Origin: Wenyingzhuangia fucanilytica
Lineage (GTDB): Bacteria > Bacteroidota > Bacteroidia > Flavobacteriales > Flavobacteriaceae
Reading direction: 5' to 3'
Assembly (NCBI RefSeq): GCF_001697185.1
Contig: NZ_CP014224.1
Span: 2,108,001 to 2,172,000, forward strand
Length of the DNA stretch: 64,000 nt
Shown piece after piece: positions 18,526 through 27,312 of the stretch. Numbering within the stretch: position 1 is the stretch's first letter; each line of letters opens with the position of its first letter. Position numbers and translations under genes: made by a program. A model generated the notes under the pieces. It did no database searches, had not been told where the DNA came from, and saw only the letters and a program-made list of their open reading frames with translations.

Positions 18526-19422
18526 ATGAATTGGACTACTTACATCAAAGAATTTACTCAATACCTGCTTATAGAAAAGGGCTTGTCTCACAATACCATC
18601 ATCAATTATCAAAAAGATTGTGAAAAACTTAGCAACTATTTTAAAGATTCAGAAATCACCCCTATAAACATCAAAACTTCCGATATACAGGACTTTATCT
18701 ATCAGTATTCAAAAACCCACAAAGCAAGATCACAAGCCAGACTAATCTCTGGTATTTCTTCTTTTTTTGATTATTTATTGATGGAGAACTATAGAGAAAT
18801 AAACCCCATGGATATTATAGAATCTCCAAAGATTGGATTAAAACTCCCTGATACTTTATCCGAGGAAGAAATCAACAACATAATTGATGTTATTGATTTA
18901 TCTCATCCACAAGGAGAAAGAAATAGAGCGATTTTAGAAACTTTATACGGATGTGGATTGCGTGTAAGCGAACTCATCAACCTAAAAATTTCCGATTTAT
19001 ATTTTGACGAAGGATTTATAAAAATTACAGGAAAAGGAAACAAACAACGTTTGGTTCCTACAAATCTATACACAGAAAACATCATTAATAATTATATTCA
19101 ACAACAAAGACCATTAACCCCCGCCAAAAAAGGAAAAGAAGATGTATTATTTTTAAACAGAAGAGGAAACCAATTAACAAGGGTAATGATTTTTACCATC
19201 ATTAAACAATTGGCAGAAAAGGCAAACATCAAAAAAACAATTAGCCCTCATACTTTTAGACACTCTTTTGCTAGTCATTTACTAAATGGTGGTGCCGATT
19301 TAACTGTTATTCAAGCTTTATTAGGTCACGAAAGTATTACCACTACCGAGATTTACTTACATGTTGATAAAACCAAACTGAGTGAGGTTGTAAATAAGTT
19401 TCACCCTAGAGCGAGGAATTAG
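18526..19422 (+). CDS. xerD: Site-specific tyrosine recombinase XerD
   Basis: A 298-residue tyrosine recombinase that resolves chromosome dimers with XerC at dif. The N-terminal SAM-like DNA-binding domain spans about 1-90. All catalytic residues are visible: R146 in GLRVSEL, K170 in ITGKGNK, H242 and R245 in HTFRHSFASHLL, H268 in LLGHES and the nucleophile Y277 in TEIYLHV. Length and ending (KFHPRARN) are typical. The TAG stop lies inside the first unit of a 21-copy heptamer array, so expansion of the array would not alter the protein. Confidence 0.95.
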   Translation: MNWTTYIKEFTQYLLIEKGLSHNTIINYQKDCEKLSNYFKDSEITPINIKTSDIQDFIYQYSKTHKARSQARLISGISSFFDYLLMENYREINPMDIIESPKIGLKLPDTLSEEEINNIIDVIDLSHPQGERNRAILETLYGCGLRVSELINLKISDLYFDEGFIKITGKGNKQRLVPTNLYTENIINNYIQQQRPLTPAKKGKEDVLFLNRRGNQLTRVMIFTIIKQLAEKANIKKTISPHTFRHSFASHLLNGGADLTVIQALLGHESITTTEIYLHVDKTKLSEVVNKFHPRARN

Positions 19423-19565
19423 CGATTAGCGATTAGCGATTAGCGATTAGCGATTAGCGATTAGCGATTAGCGATTAGCGATTAGCGATTAGCGATTAGC
19501 GATTAGCGATTAGCGATTAGCGATTAGCGATTAGCGATTAGCGATTAGCGATTAGCGATTAGCGA
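19419..19565 (+). repeat. Tandem heptamer array, 21 perfect copies of TTAGCGA
   Basis: From 19419 to 19565 the sequence is an uninterrupted run of the 7-bp unit TTAGCGA, 147 bp or 21 units, without any mismatch. The first unit contains the xerD stop codon TAG. The unit brings a stop into every forward frame (TAG) and into the reverse frames (TAA), so it cannot code for a long peptide. Perfect identity points to recent expansion by slippage, and copy number probably varies between strains. Confidence 0.97.
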
Positions 19566-19611
19566 AAAAAATATTTTTGGAGATTACTTCCTAATATTTA
19601 GGTGAAAAGTT

Positions 19612-19656
19612 GACATTACCTCAAGATAGTGCATCTCGACTTCGCTCGATGACCTT
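19612..19656. repeat. Dispersed-repeat fragment (GACTTCGCTCGATGACC type)
   Basis: The stretch CATCTCGACTTCGCTCGATGA, split around 19632-19651, has the look of the short GC-richer palindromic repeats that lie between genes in this window (28372-28436, 29359-29431, 29733-29813, 29837-29886). It contains TCGA on both sides of CTTCGC. It lies between the heptamer array and the terminator of the convergent pair xerD/rny. No coding function is evident. Confidence 0.5.
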
Positions 19657-19683
19657 AAATATAAGCTTAGAACAACTAAACAT

Positions 19684-19723
19684 AAAAAAAAGCGTTTTAG
19701 AAATTTCTAAAAACGCTTTTTTT
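19684..19723. terminator. Bidirectional terminator between xerD and rny
   Basis: AGCGTTTTAGAAA pairs with TTTCTAAAAACGCT (one bulge), with A7 on the left and T7 on the right, so it can serve both converging genes. With the heptamer array and the dispersed-repeat fragment it accounts for the 342-bp gap between xerD and rny. Confidence 0.8.
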
Positions 19724-19764
19724 GAACAACAAACAATTGTTCTTTGTCAATTGCATATTGTAAA

Positions 19765-21324
19765 TTACTTCGCTACATTCACTGCTCTAGTTTCTCTAAT
19801 TACGGTAACTTTTACCTGACCTGGATAAGTCATTTCAGTTTGTATTTTCTGAGAAATATTAAACGATAAATCAGACGCTTGTTCATCGGTTACTTTGGTA
19901 CTTTCTACCAATACACGTAACTCACGTCCGGCTTGAATTGCATAAGCTTTCTGAACCCCAGTAAACCCAAACGCTAAATCTTCTAAATCTTTTAATCTTT
20001 GAATATATGAATCTAATACCTGACGTCTTGCTCCTGGTCTTGCTCCAGATATTGCATCACAAACCTGAACAATAGGCGCCAACATCGTTTTCATTTCAAT
20101 TTCATCATGATGCGCTCCAATAGCGTTACATACATCAGGCTTTTCTCCATATTTCTCAGCCCATTCCATACCTAATAATGCGTGTGGTAATTCACTTTCA
20201 GTATCTGGTACTTTACCTATATCATGTAGTAATCCTGCTCTTTTTGCAGCCTTTACATTCAATCCTAACTCAGCAGCCATTAATCCACATAGGTTAGCTA
20301 CTTCTCTAGAGTGTTGTAATAAGTTTTGTCCGTAAGAAGAACGGAACTTCATACGTCCAATAGTTTTAACCAATTCAGGATGTAAACCATGAATTCCTAA
20401 ATCAATCACAGTACGTTTTCCAACTTCAATAATCTCTTGGTTGATTTGTTTTTCAGTCTTTTCAACCACCTCTTCAATTCTAGCTGGGTGAATACGACCA
20501 TCTGTCACTAATTTATGCATAGACAAACGAGCAATTTCTCTACGAACAGGATCAAAACAAGAAAGAATAATAGCTTCTGGTGTATCATCAACAATAATTT
20601 CAACTCCAGTAGCAGCTTCAATCGCTCTAATATTACGACCTTCACGACCAATAATACGTCCTTTTACATCATCAGACTCAATATTAAACACAGATACACA
20701 GTTTTCTATAGATTGCTCTACACCCACTCTTTGAATCGTGTTTAAAATCAATTGTCTAGCATCTTGCTCTGCAGTTAACTTAGCCTCTTCCAAGGTATCT
20801 CTAATATAAGCCATTGCATCTGTCTTAGCTTCGGCTTTTAAAGAATCTACCAACTGAACTTTAGCTTCATCAGCAGATAACCCAGAAATAGATTCTAAAA
20901 TATCTACTTGTTTTTTATGCATCTTATCTAATTCCGCCTGTTTCTTTTCTAAGAATTCTAAACGGTAATTGTAATCCGATTCCTTGTCTTCTAAGGATTT
21001 ATTTAACTTTTTTTCACGTTCAATCTCCTTATTTAAAGAAGTTTCTTTGTCTTTAGCTCTTTTTTCAGATTCAGATACTTTTTTCTCACGATTTAAAATT
21101 ACTTTTTCGTGTTCCGTTTTAAGTTCAATAAACTTTTCTTTGGCCTGTAAAATTTTATCTTTTTTAACGGCTTCTGCAGTTAATTTGGCTTCTTTAACAA
21201 TAGAAGCGGCTTCTTTTTCTGCTTGAACCGTAAGCTGAGAAACCTTGAATTTCTCCAGCATTTTTGCTATTACAAATCCTACGACTAAGGCCGCAACAGC
21301 AACGAGTATTATGGTTGTGTTCAT
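19765..21324 (-). CDS. rny: Ribonuclease Y
   Basis: This 519-residue membrane-anchored endoribonuclease starts mRNA decay. The N-terminal 22 residues are a transmembrane anchor ([16 protein letters not shown]). A long charged coiled coil runs to about residue 190. A KH RNA-binding domain follows ([20 protein letters not shown]), then the metal-dependent HD domain with [11 protein letters not shown]. Length is standard. It is transcribed toward xerD and lies downstream of zapA, with the probable 6S RNA between them. Confidence 0.96.
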   Translation of the reverse strand: MNTTIILVAVAALVVGFVIAKMLEKFKVSQLTVQAEKEAASIVKEAKLTAEAVKKDKILQAKEKFIELKTEHEKVILNREKKVSESEKRAKDKETSLNKEIEREKKLNKSLEDKESDYNYRLEFLEKKQAELDKMHKKQVDILESISGLSADEAKVQLVDSLKAEAKTDAMAYIRDTLEEAKLTAEQDARQLILNTIQRVGVEQSIENCVSVFNIESDDVKGRIIGREGRNIRAIEAATGVEIIVDDTPEAIILSCFDPVRREIARLSMHKLVTDGRIHPARIEEVVEKTEKQINQEIIEVGKRTVIDLGIHGLHPELVKTIGRMKFRSSYGQNLLQHSREVANLCGLMAAELGLNVKAAKRAGLLHDIGKVPDTESELPHALLGMEWAEKYGEKPDVCNAIGAHHDEIEMKTMLAPIVQVCDAISGARPGARRQVLDSYIQRLKDLEDLAFGFTGVQKAYAIQAGRELRVLVESTKVTDEQASDLSFNISQKIQTEMTYPGQVKVTVIRETRAVNVAK

Positions 21325-21346
21325 TATTTTGAGTTAAATTATATAT

Positions 21347-21510
21347 AAAAAAACCTACTAAGGTTAGTTTTATAAACTCCAAAAAACATGTTTTAGGACT
21401 AACATTGTGATCAAGTATCTGTATAAAATTACAGCTCGCTTTAACACAATAGACTTATCCTTTTTAAAGATATAATGTTGAGTTTATCAAACGAAAACCA
21501 AAGTAGGCAG
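21347..21510 (-). ncRNA. ssrS: Probable 6S RNA (6S-Flavo-like)
   Basis: The 211-bp gap between zapA and rny folds, on the minus strand, into one long interrupted hairpin. CCTACTTTGGTT near 21508 pairs with AACCTTAGTAGG ending at 21354 (10 of 12). Inside it ATAAACTC pairs with GAGTTTAT, and further in ATTGTG pairs with CACAAT, leaving large internal loops. The closing stem is followed by T7 like a terminator. A long bulged hairpin next to zapA is how 6S RNA, the RNA polymerase regulator, is arranged in many bacteria. I could not score it against a covariance model. Confidence 0.65.
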
Positions 21511-21535
21511 TGTTTTTATTTTTATGTAAAGAACT

Positions 21536-21832
21536 TTATTTATCTAAATACGATTGTAATTTACCATTTAATTTTGATAATTTAGTCATTATTGCATTAT
21601 TTTCTTCGTCTTTTATTACCTTATTTACTTCTATAATAGATGCAAACTGTAAGGCACACATCGCCAATACATCTTGTTTATCGTTAACTGCATAATTACT
21701 TTCGTAATCTGAAATTAACTTATTAATGTTTACAGCCGCTGCTCTTACCCCTTGTTCTTCTTCTGTAGAATTTACAGAAATAGGGTAATTCCTACCGCCT
21801 ATTGCTACATTAATTTTATATGTATCCGCCAT
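21536..21832 (-). CDS. zapA: Cell division protein ZapA
   Basis: A 98-residue small FtsZ-ring stabiliser. It begins YKINVAIGGRNYPISVNSTE, continues EQGVRAAAVNINKLISDYES, then a C-terminal coiled coil (FASIIEVNKVIKDEENNAIM). Length and pattern fit the ZapA family. It follows a coiled-coil gene 10 bases upstream and precedes the probable 6S RNA. Confidence 0.9.
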   Translation of the reverse strand: MADTYKINVAIGGRNYPISVNSTEEEQGVRAAAVNINKLISDYESNYAVNDKQDVLAMCALQFASIIEVNKVIKDEENNAIMTKLSKLNGKLQSYLDK

Positions 21833-21842
21833 TTTAAAGAGC

Positions 21843-22133
21843 TTATGTATTTAATTCTTTAATACATTGATCTATTTCTGCAACTAAAAAATCAATTTTA
21901 GCTTTCGTATCCTTCTTATATCCTTCACTGCCTCCAATAGTTTTAGCAATTTTTAACACCTGCAACTGTTCCTTGTAAAATAAAATCTCATCTTCTAAGC
22001 CTTTGTTACTTTGTTGTAACACAAAATTACTGTTAGATAGAATCTGATTTTCTTTTTGTAAAAACTCGTAGCGTTCCAGAAGTTGTTCAATATTAGCCTC
22101 TAATGTGGCAATGATATTTTGTTGACTTCCCAT
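21843..22133 (-). CDS. Small coiled-coil protein upstream of zapA
   Basis: A 96-residue protein that is almost entirely coiled coil between residues 8 and 60 (ANIEQLLERYEFLQKENQIL), with a short charged tail. I cannot assign a defined family. It sits 10 bases before zapA on the same strand and is likely co-transcribed, so a role with ZapA at the division ring, similar in spirit to ZapB, is a reasonable guess but unproven. Confidence 0.75.
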   Translation of the reverse strand: MGSQQNIIATLEANIEQLLERYEFLQKENQILSNSNFVLQQSNKGLEDEILFYKEQLQVLKIAKTIGGSEGYKKDTKAKIDFLVAEIDQCIKELNT

Positions 22134-22268
22134 AGTTATTGTCGCTAAAACCTTATTTACAAAAATAGCATTGTTATTCTTAAATCCAATTTTTTATGCA
22201 GCAAATTACAAATTTCCTTATTGAGATTGTTTCTCAGAGTTTTATAAGTGTTTTTTAAGATATTATAA

Positions 22269-22276
22269 TATTTTTG
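22269..22276 (+). promoter_or_regulatory. Candidate -7 box TATTTTTG before the M23 peptidase gene
   Basis: TATTTTTG matches the Bacteroidota -7 consensus TAnnTTTG. It ends on the first base of a possible GTG start at 22276. If the box is used, that GTG cannot be the start, which favours the TTG at 22300. Confidence 0.45.
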
Positions 22277-22299
22277 TGAAACCCTTAAATGCATTTTTT

Positions 22300-23985
22300 T
22301 TGAAAAAACAACACTTTTTACTTTGCTTATTTACTTTTTGTATGTCTTTTGGACAACAAAAATACCCTCAAAATGATTTTAGAAATCCTTTAGACTTCCC
22401 TATTATACTTGCTGGAACTTTTGGTGAATTAAGAACCAATCATTTTCATTCTGGTATTGACATTAAGACCAAAGGAGTTAGTGGTAAAAAAGTATATACT
22501 GCCAAAGAAGGATATGTGTCTAGAATTAAAATTTCTCTTTGGGGATACGGAAAAGCTTTATACGTTACCCATCCAAATGGTTTTACAACTGTATATGGGC
22601 ATTTGGAAAAGTTTAGTGATAAGATTGAAAAATACATCAAACAAAAACAATATGCAAAAGAGTCTTTTGAGGTTCAAGTTTTTCCTAATAGGGACGAATT
22701 GGTTATAGAAAAAGATGAAATAATTGCCTATTCGGGAAATTCTGGCGGCTCAACTGCTCCACATTTACATTTTGAAATTAGAGATACAAAAACCGAAAAA
22801 ATCATCAACCCTCTTTTATTTGGATTAGAAGTACCCGATAATATTACTCCTAGGTTTGGAGGACTTAGAGTTACTCCTATTGGTAAAAATGCCGCAGTAA
22901 ATCAACTACCTGTTGCTCAAGATATTCATGTTGAAAAAATCAACAGCCATTTATATGTTTCCGACGAAGTAGAGGCTATTGGAAAAATAGGTTTGCAAAT
23001 TAATACTTATGATTTGCTTAACCATGCAGCAAACAAAAATGGAGTCTATAGTATTGATATGACTGTAAACGATACTTTGGTCTATCATCACGATTTAGAA
23101 ACTTTTGCTTTTGATGAAAGTAAGTATATCAACTTATTAATTGATTACGAACACTATGCTAAGCATTATAAAAAATATCAAAAAACCTATATAGAACCTG
23201 CAAATAGATTATCTATTTACAAAACCGATAAAAACAAAGGGTTTTTAAATATTAAAAACGAAGAACATTATCGTGTAGAGATTATTATAAAAGATTTTGC
23301 TAACAACACTACTACCATAAGAGTTCCTATAAAAGGAAACAAAATTATTACACCAATTATTGAAGAAAACTTACAAACTCCTTATCATATAAATCAAAAT
23401 AAATACACTGTTTTTAAACAAGGGAACTCTGAACTTAGATTTCCTAAAAATACTTTTTACAAAGATGTATATTTAGATTACAGTGTAGATAAAAATATGA
23501 TTCACGTTCATAAGCCAATATTGCCATTAAACAAAAGCTATACTTTAACTTATTTTATAGATAGTTTAACAGCTACAGAAAAAAAGTATGTGTATTTTGC
23601 TTATAAAAGTGGGAGTCATTTCAATTATGTTAGCACTAATAAAAAAGACAATAAAATATACACCAACACAAAATATTTAGGTGATTTTTATCTAAAATTT
23701 GATAGTATTGCGCCTATTATTTATAAACCTAGCTTTTACAACAAACAAAATATAAGCAATCATAAAACGTTGAGTATACACATTAAAGACAAGGAAACTG
23801 ATATTAAAAATTATTATGCTACTATTGATGGAAAATGGATTTTAATGGAATACCAACCTAAGAAGGATCGATTGTTTTTTGATTTAAGTGATTTAAAAGC
23901 AACCCAACAGCAACATACTTTTAAATTAAAAGTACAAGATGTCTTAGGAAACTCTAAAACTTACGAAGCTAGCTTTTACAAATAA
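22300..23985 (+). CDS. M23 family metallopeptidase, secreted
   Basis: A secreted peptidase of about 561 residues expected to cut peptidoglycan cross-links or related peptides in the periplasm. I start at TTG 22300, which gives a clean signal peptide (KKQHFLLCLFTFCMSFGQQ); GTG at 22276 would add eight residues and overlap a possible -7 box. The M23 domain lies early: FHSGIDI (zinc ligands H50 and D54), then VYGHLEKF and PHLHFEIRD (H155, H157). The remaining 390 residues look like beta-rich domains with a late immunoglobulin-like segment. It is followed 8 bases later by a TonB-dependent receptor gene. Confidence 0.88.
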   Translation: MKKQHFLLCLFTFCMSFGQQKYPQNDFRNPLDFPIILAGTFGELRTNHFHSGIDIKTKGVSGKKVYTAKEGYVSRIKISLWGYGKALYVTHPNGFTTVYGHLEKFSDKIEKYIKQKQYAKESFEVQVFPNRDELVIEKDEIIAYSGNSGGSTAPHLHFEIRDTKTEKIINPLLFGLEVPDNITPRFGGLRVTPIGKNAAVNQLPVAQDIHVEKINSHLYVSDEVEAIGKIGLQINTYDLLNHAANKNGVYSIDMTVNDTLVYHHDLETFAFDESKYINLLIDYEHYAKHYKKYQKTYIEPANRLSIYKTDKNKGFLNIKNEEHYRVEIIIKDFANNTTTIRVPIKGNKIITPIIEENLQTPYHINQNKYTVFKQGNSELRFPKNTFYKDVYLDYSVDKNMIHVHKPILPLNKSYTLTYFIDSLTATEKKYVYFAYKSGSHFNYVSTNKKDNKIYTNTKYLGDFYLKFDSIAPIIYKPSFYNKQNISNHKTLSIHIKDKETDIKNYYATIDGKWILMEYQPKKDRLFFDLSDLKATQQQHTFKLKVQDVLGNSKTYEASFYK

Positions 23986-23993
23986 AACTACTA

Positions 23994-26468
23994 TTGAAAA
24001 CATTTTTAAACCTCATTATTTTTTTAACAACCGCTATGCTGTTTGCTCAAACAGGATATGTAGCTGGTATTATTACTAACGAAAATAAAGAACCTTTACA
24101 TGGTGTTAGCATTACCTACAATCAAAAAGGAATGCTTAGTGATGAAAATGGAGCTTACCAAATAGAAATTCCGGCTAACGAACAAACCTTAATAAAATTC
24201 TCTTATATAGGTTATGGAACTGTTGTTAAAAGTTTTAAAGGTTATAAAAACAAAACCATTAAATTCTCTCCTGTACTTAAAATTCAATCCCATGATATTG
24301 AAGAAATAACTATTAAAAGTTATCAAGCAGCACAAGAGGGTGTTGTAAAATTAAAAGCCGAAAAGTTTAAAAGAATTCCTGGTGCCAATGCCGGAATTGA
24401 AAATTTATTAATGACGCAACCTGGTGTAAACAATAGTAACGAATTAAGTACACAATATAGCGTTCGTGGGGGGAGTTTTGATGAAAATTTAGTTTATGTT
24501 AACGGAATTGAAATTTATCGTCCTTTTTTGATTAGATCTGGTCAACAAGAAGGATTGAGTTTTTTAAATTCTGACATGACAGAAAACATCAATTTTTCTG
24601 CAGGTGGTTTTGAAGCCAAATACGGTGATAGACTATCATCTGTCTTAAACATTCATTATAAAAAACCAACCAAAGAACTTTCTACAGTAAACTTAAATTT
24701 ATTAGGTGCTAGTTATACCTACGAGAATTTATTTTTAAACAAAAAACTTTCAACATTAATTGGAGCCAGATATCGTAACAACCAACTTTTAGTGAATAGT
24801 AAAGACACTAAAACCAACTTTAAGCCTGTTTTTGCAGATATACAAACCTATTTATCTTATAAAATCAACAACAAAAGTAGTTTAGATTTTTTAGGAAATA
24901 TTGCTATGAACAATTACAACTTTACTCCTATTTCTAGAGTTACAAAGTTTGGTGGATTGTTTCAACCTAGAGAATTGGTTGTTTTTTACGAAGGAAATGA
25001 GCAAGATGATTTTAAAACTTACTTTGGGGCCTTAAGTTATAAATACAATTTTTCTAAAAACACTAAGTTAGATGTTACTGCTTCTGCATTCAACACTCAA
25101 GAACAAGAGTATTATGATATTTATGGAGCTTATAGTATTGCAGAAGTTGATCCTGTAAATGGTGAACCTTTATACACCTCTGGAGTAGGAACTCAACTAG
25201 ACCATGCTAGAAACGATTTAGATATTTTAATTCAAAACGTAAAAGTTTCTCTTCAACACAAAATAAACGAACATCATTTTGAGGTTGGAGCAAAATTCCA
25301 AAGTGAAAATATTAGAGATAGAATTAATGAATGGAAAGCCATTGATGATAACGGAAACACACTAAGAAATCCAAACACTGCCAATCCATCTACACCTACA
25401 AGTGCTCCTGATTTTAGCATCACTCCTATTGATTTATACTACAATGTAAAAGCACAAAACAATGTAACCATCAACAGGTTATCTGGTTATTTTCAATGGA
25501 ACAAAAAATGGTATATAGGGAATAATATTTTATGGCATCACGCCGGAATTAGATCTCAATTATGGTATTTAAAAAACATCAATACCCAAACCAATTCATC
25601 TTTAAAACAAGTTATCAGCCCACGTTTTAGACTTTCTTTAAAACCTGATTGGCAAAATACAGATATGGTTTTTCGTTTATCTGCCGGATATTATCACCAA
25701 CCTCCATCTTACAAAGAATTAAGAGATGCTAAAGGAGAAATTCAATACAATGTAGAAGCTCAAGAATCTATACATTATGTTTTTTCTAACGAATATAGTT
25801 TTACCATGTGGGAACGTCCTTTTAAAATGACTTCCGAAATTTACTACAAACAACTAAACCATGTAAACGCTTATTCTTTAGACAATGTAAGAGTTAGATA
25901 TGATGCCAACAACAATACCGAGGCTTATGCCACAGGATTAGATTTAAGATTGAGTGGTGAGTTTGTTCCTGGTAAAGAAAGCTGGGTTAGTTTTGGATTG
26001 TTAAAAACAGAAGAAAACACCAACAATAGAGGTTATGTTGCTAGACCAACAGATCAACGTTTTAAGTTGGCCATGTTATTTCAAGATTACGTACCAAGTA
26101 ACCCCAATTTTAAAGTATTTTTAAACTTAGTTTTAAATAGTAGTCTACCCGGTGGAGCTCCTATTAATGCAAGAGCTGATAACAGCACCAATGTAGATAG
26201 ATATGATTTCCAAACTCGCTTAAGACCCTACCGAAGAGCAGATTTGGGAGCTTCGTATATTATTGTAGATCAAAACAAAAAATATGCTTCTGGTTTTTTA
26301 AGTCGATTTAAGGAATTAGAGCTAGGTGTTGAACTTTTTAACATATTTGATATTGACAACACCACTACCAATACTTGGATATATGATGTAGATAGCCAAC
26401 GTTATAACAGTGTTCCAAATATTTTGACTGGTAGAATTTTAAATTTTAAAGTGGGAATGCAATTTTAA
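23994..26468 (+). CDS. TonB-dependent receptor with carboxypeptidase-like N-terminal domain
   Basis: An 824-residue outer-membrane receptor. The start is TTG 23994, giving a signal peptide (KTFLNLIIFLTTAMLFAQ). The next ATG would cut into that peptide. Residues about 20-95 form a carboxypeptidase-regulatory-like domain (GVSITYNQKGMLSDENGAYQ). The plug follows with NAGIENLLMTQPGVNN, TQYSVRGGSFDENLVYVNGI. The rest is a long beta-barrel with alternating aromatic strands and a final FKVGMQF. No SusD partner is adjacent, so it is not a polysaccharide utilisation pair. The substrate is unknown; pairing with an M23 peptidase is seen here only as close spacing (8 bases). Confidence 0.9.
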   Translation: MKTFLNLIIFLTTAMLFAQTGYVAGIITNENKEPLHGVSITYNQKGMLSDENGAYQIEIPANEQTLIKFSYIGYGTVVKSFKGYKNKTIKFSPVLKIQSHDIEEITIKSYQAAQEGVVKLKAEKFKRIPGANAGIENLLMTQPGVNNSNELSTQYSVRGGSFDENLVYVNGIEIYRPFLIRSGQQEGLSFLNSDMTENINFSAGGFEAKYGDRLSSVLNIHYKKPTKELSTVNLNLLGASYTYENLFLNKKLSTLIGARYRNNQLLVNSKDTKTNFKPVFADIQTYLSYKINNKSSLDFLGNIAMNNYNFTPISRVTKFGGLFQPRELVVFYEGNEQDDFKTYFGALSYKYNFSKNTKLDVTASAFNTQEQEYYDIYGAYSIAEVDPVNGEPLYTSGVGTQLDHARNDLDILIQNVKVSLQHKINEHHFEVGAKFQSENIRDRINEWKAIDDNGNTLRNPNTANPSTPTSAPDFSITPIDLYYNVKAQNNVTINRLSGYFQWNKKWYIGNNILWHHAGIRSQLWYLKNINTQTNSSLKQVISPRFRLSLKPDWQNTDMVFRLSAGYYHQPPSYKELRDAKGEIQYNVEAQESIHYVFSNEYSFTMWERPFKMTSEIYYKQLNHVNAYSLDNVRVRYDANNNTEAYATGLDLRLSGEFVPGKESWVSFGLLKTEENTNNRGYVARPTDQRFKLAMLFQDYVPSNPNFKVFLNLVLNSSLPGGAPINARADNSTNVDRYDFQTRLRPYRRADLGASYIIVDQNKKYASGFLSRFKELELGVELFNIFDIDNTTTNTWIYDVDSQRYNSVPNILTGRILNFKVGMQF

Positions 26469-26541
26469 AAGTCTTGCAGCATTAATTTTTTCCCCGCAAT
26501 ATTTACTGTATCTTAATTGAAAATAGATAATTAAGATAAAA

Positions 26542-27264
26542 ATGAACATCAAATTAGCCGTTTTAATAGACGGAGATAATATTCCTTCTTCCCCCGTTAA
26601 AGAAATGATGGAAGAAATTGCCAAATACGGAAACCCCACCATTAAAAGAATTTACGGAGATTGGACCAAACCTAACTTAGGAAAATGGAAAGATTTATTG
26701 TTAGAAAACGCCATCACTCCTATTCAACAATACGCCTATACATCTGGTAAAAACGCCACAGATTCTGCCATGATTATAGATGCAATGGATATTCTATACT
26801 CCGAAAAGGTAGATGGATTTTGTTTGGTTTCTAGTGATAGTGATTTTACAAGATTGGCCACAAGGTTAAGAGAAGCTGGAATGCAAGTTATTGGAATTGG
26901 AGAAAAGAAAACCCCTACTCCATTTATTGTTGCCTGTGATAAATTTATTTACATAGAAGTTTTAAGAAAAGGCCAAGACAAAAAAGAAAATAACAAATCA
27001 GCAGATAAAGAAAATATAGATAGTATAAACCCTAAATTAATCAAACTAATTAAAGCTACTATTTCTGATGTTTCTGATGATGATGGCTGGGCTTTCTTAG
27101 GTGATGTAGGTAGTTTAATTCAGAAAAAAATGCCAAGTTTTGATGCTAGAAACTATGGTTTTGAAAAATTAACTCCCTTGATAAAATCCATCAACGAAAT
27201 TGAAATTGAACAACGAGAAAACACCAACAGTAGACACAAATTAATTTTTGTAAAAAATAAATAA
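26542..27264 (+). CDS. NYN domain ribonuclease-like protein with OST-HTH/LOTUS domain
   Basis: A 240-residue protein. The N-terminal NYN (PIN-like) domain shows LAVLIDGDNIPSS, IKRIYGDWTKPNLGKW, NATDSAMIIDAMDILY and GFCLVSSDSDFTRLATRLRE, with the aspartates of a metal-dependent RNase site. After a charged linker, residues about 160-238 form an OST-HTH/LOTUS RNA-binding domain (DGWAFLGDVGSLIQKKMPSF). This is the bacterial LabA/DUF88 type. Its RNA target is unknown. It stands alone between the TonB receptor and the polyamine genes. Confidence 0.88.
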   Translation: MNIKLAVLIDGDNIPSSPVKEMMEEIAKYGNPTIKRIYGDWTKPNLGKWKDLLLENAITPIQQYAYTSGKNATDSAMIIDAMDILYSEKVDGFCLVSSDSDFTRLATRLREAGMQVIGIGEKKTPTPFIVACDKFIYIEVLRKGQDKKENNKSADKENIDSINPKLIKLIKATISDVSDDDGWAFLGDVGSLIQKKMPSFDARNYGFEKLTPLIKSINEIEIEQRENTNSRHKLIFVKNK

Positions 27265-27281
27265 ACATTACTAAAAAAAAT

Positions 27282-27289
27282 TACTTTTG
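27282..27289 (+). promoter_or_regulatory. -7 box TACTTTTG upstream of agmatine deiminase
   Basis: TACTTTTG fits the Bacteroidota -7 consensus TAnnTTTG and lies 23 bases before the start codon. No clear -33 TTTG at the expected spacing is seen. Confidence 0.55.
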
Positions 27290-27312
27290 CTCGGTTACAA
27301 TTTATTTAAATC

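Noticed and set aside
18526-19422. Integrase of a mobile element
   Set aside because: Length, motifs and the aroQ neighbour fit the household XerD; no attachment site or cargo genes are seen.
19419-19565. Heptamer array as a CRISPR or as coding repeat
   Set aside because: There are no spacers between the units, and the unit puts stops into every frame on both strands.
23994-26468. SusC of a polysaccharide utilisation locus
   Set aside because: No SusD-like gene, glycoside hydrolase or sulfatase lies next to it.
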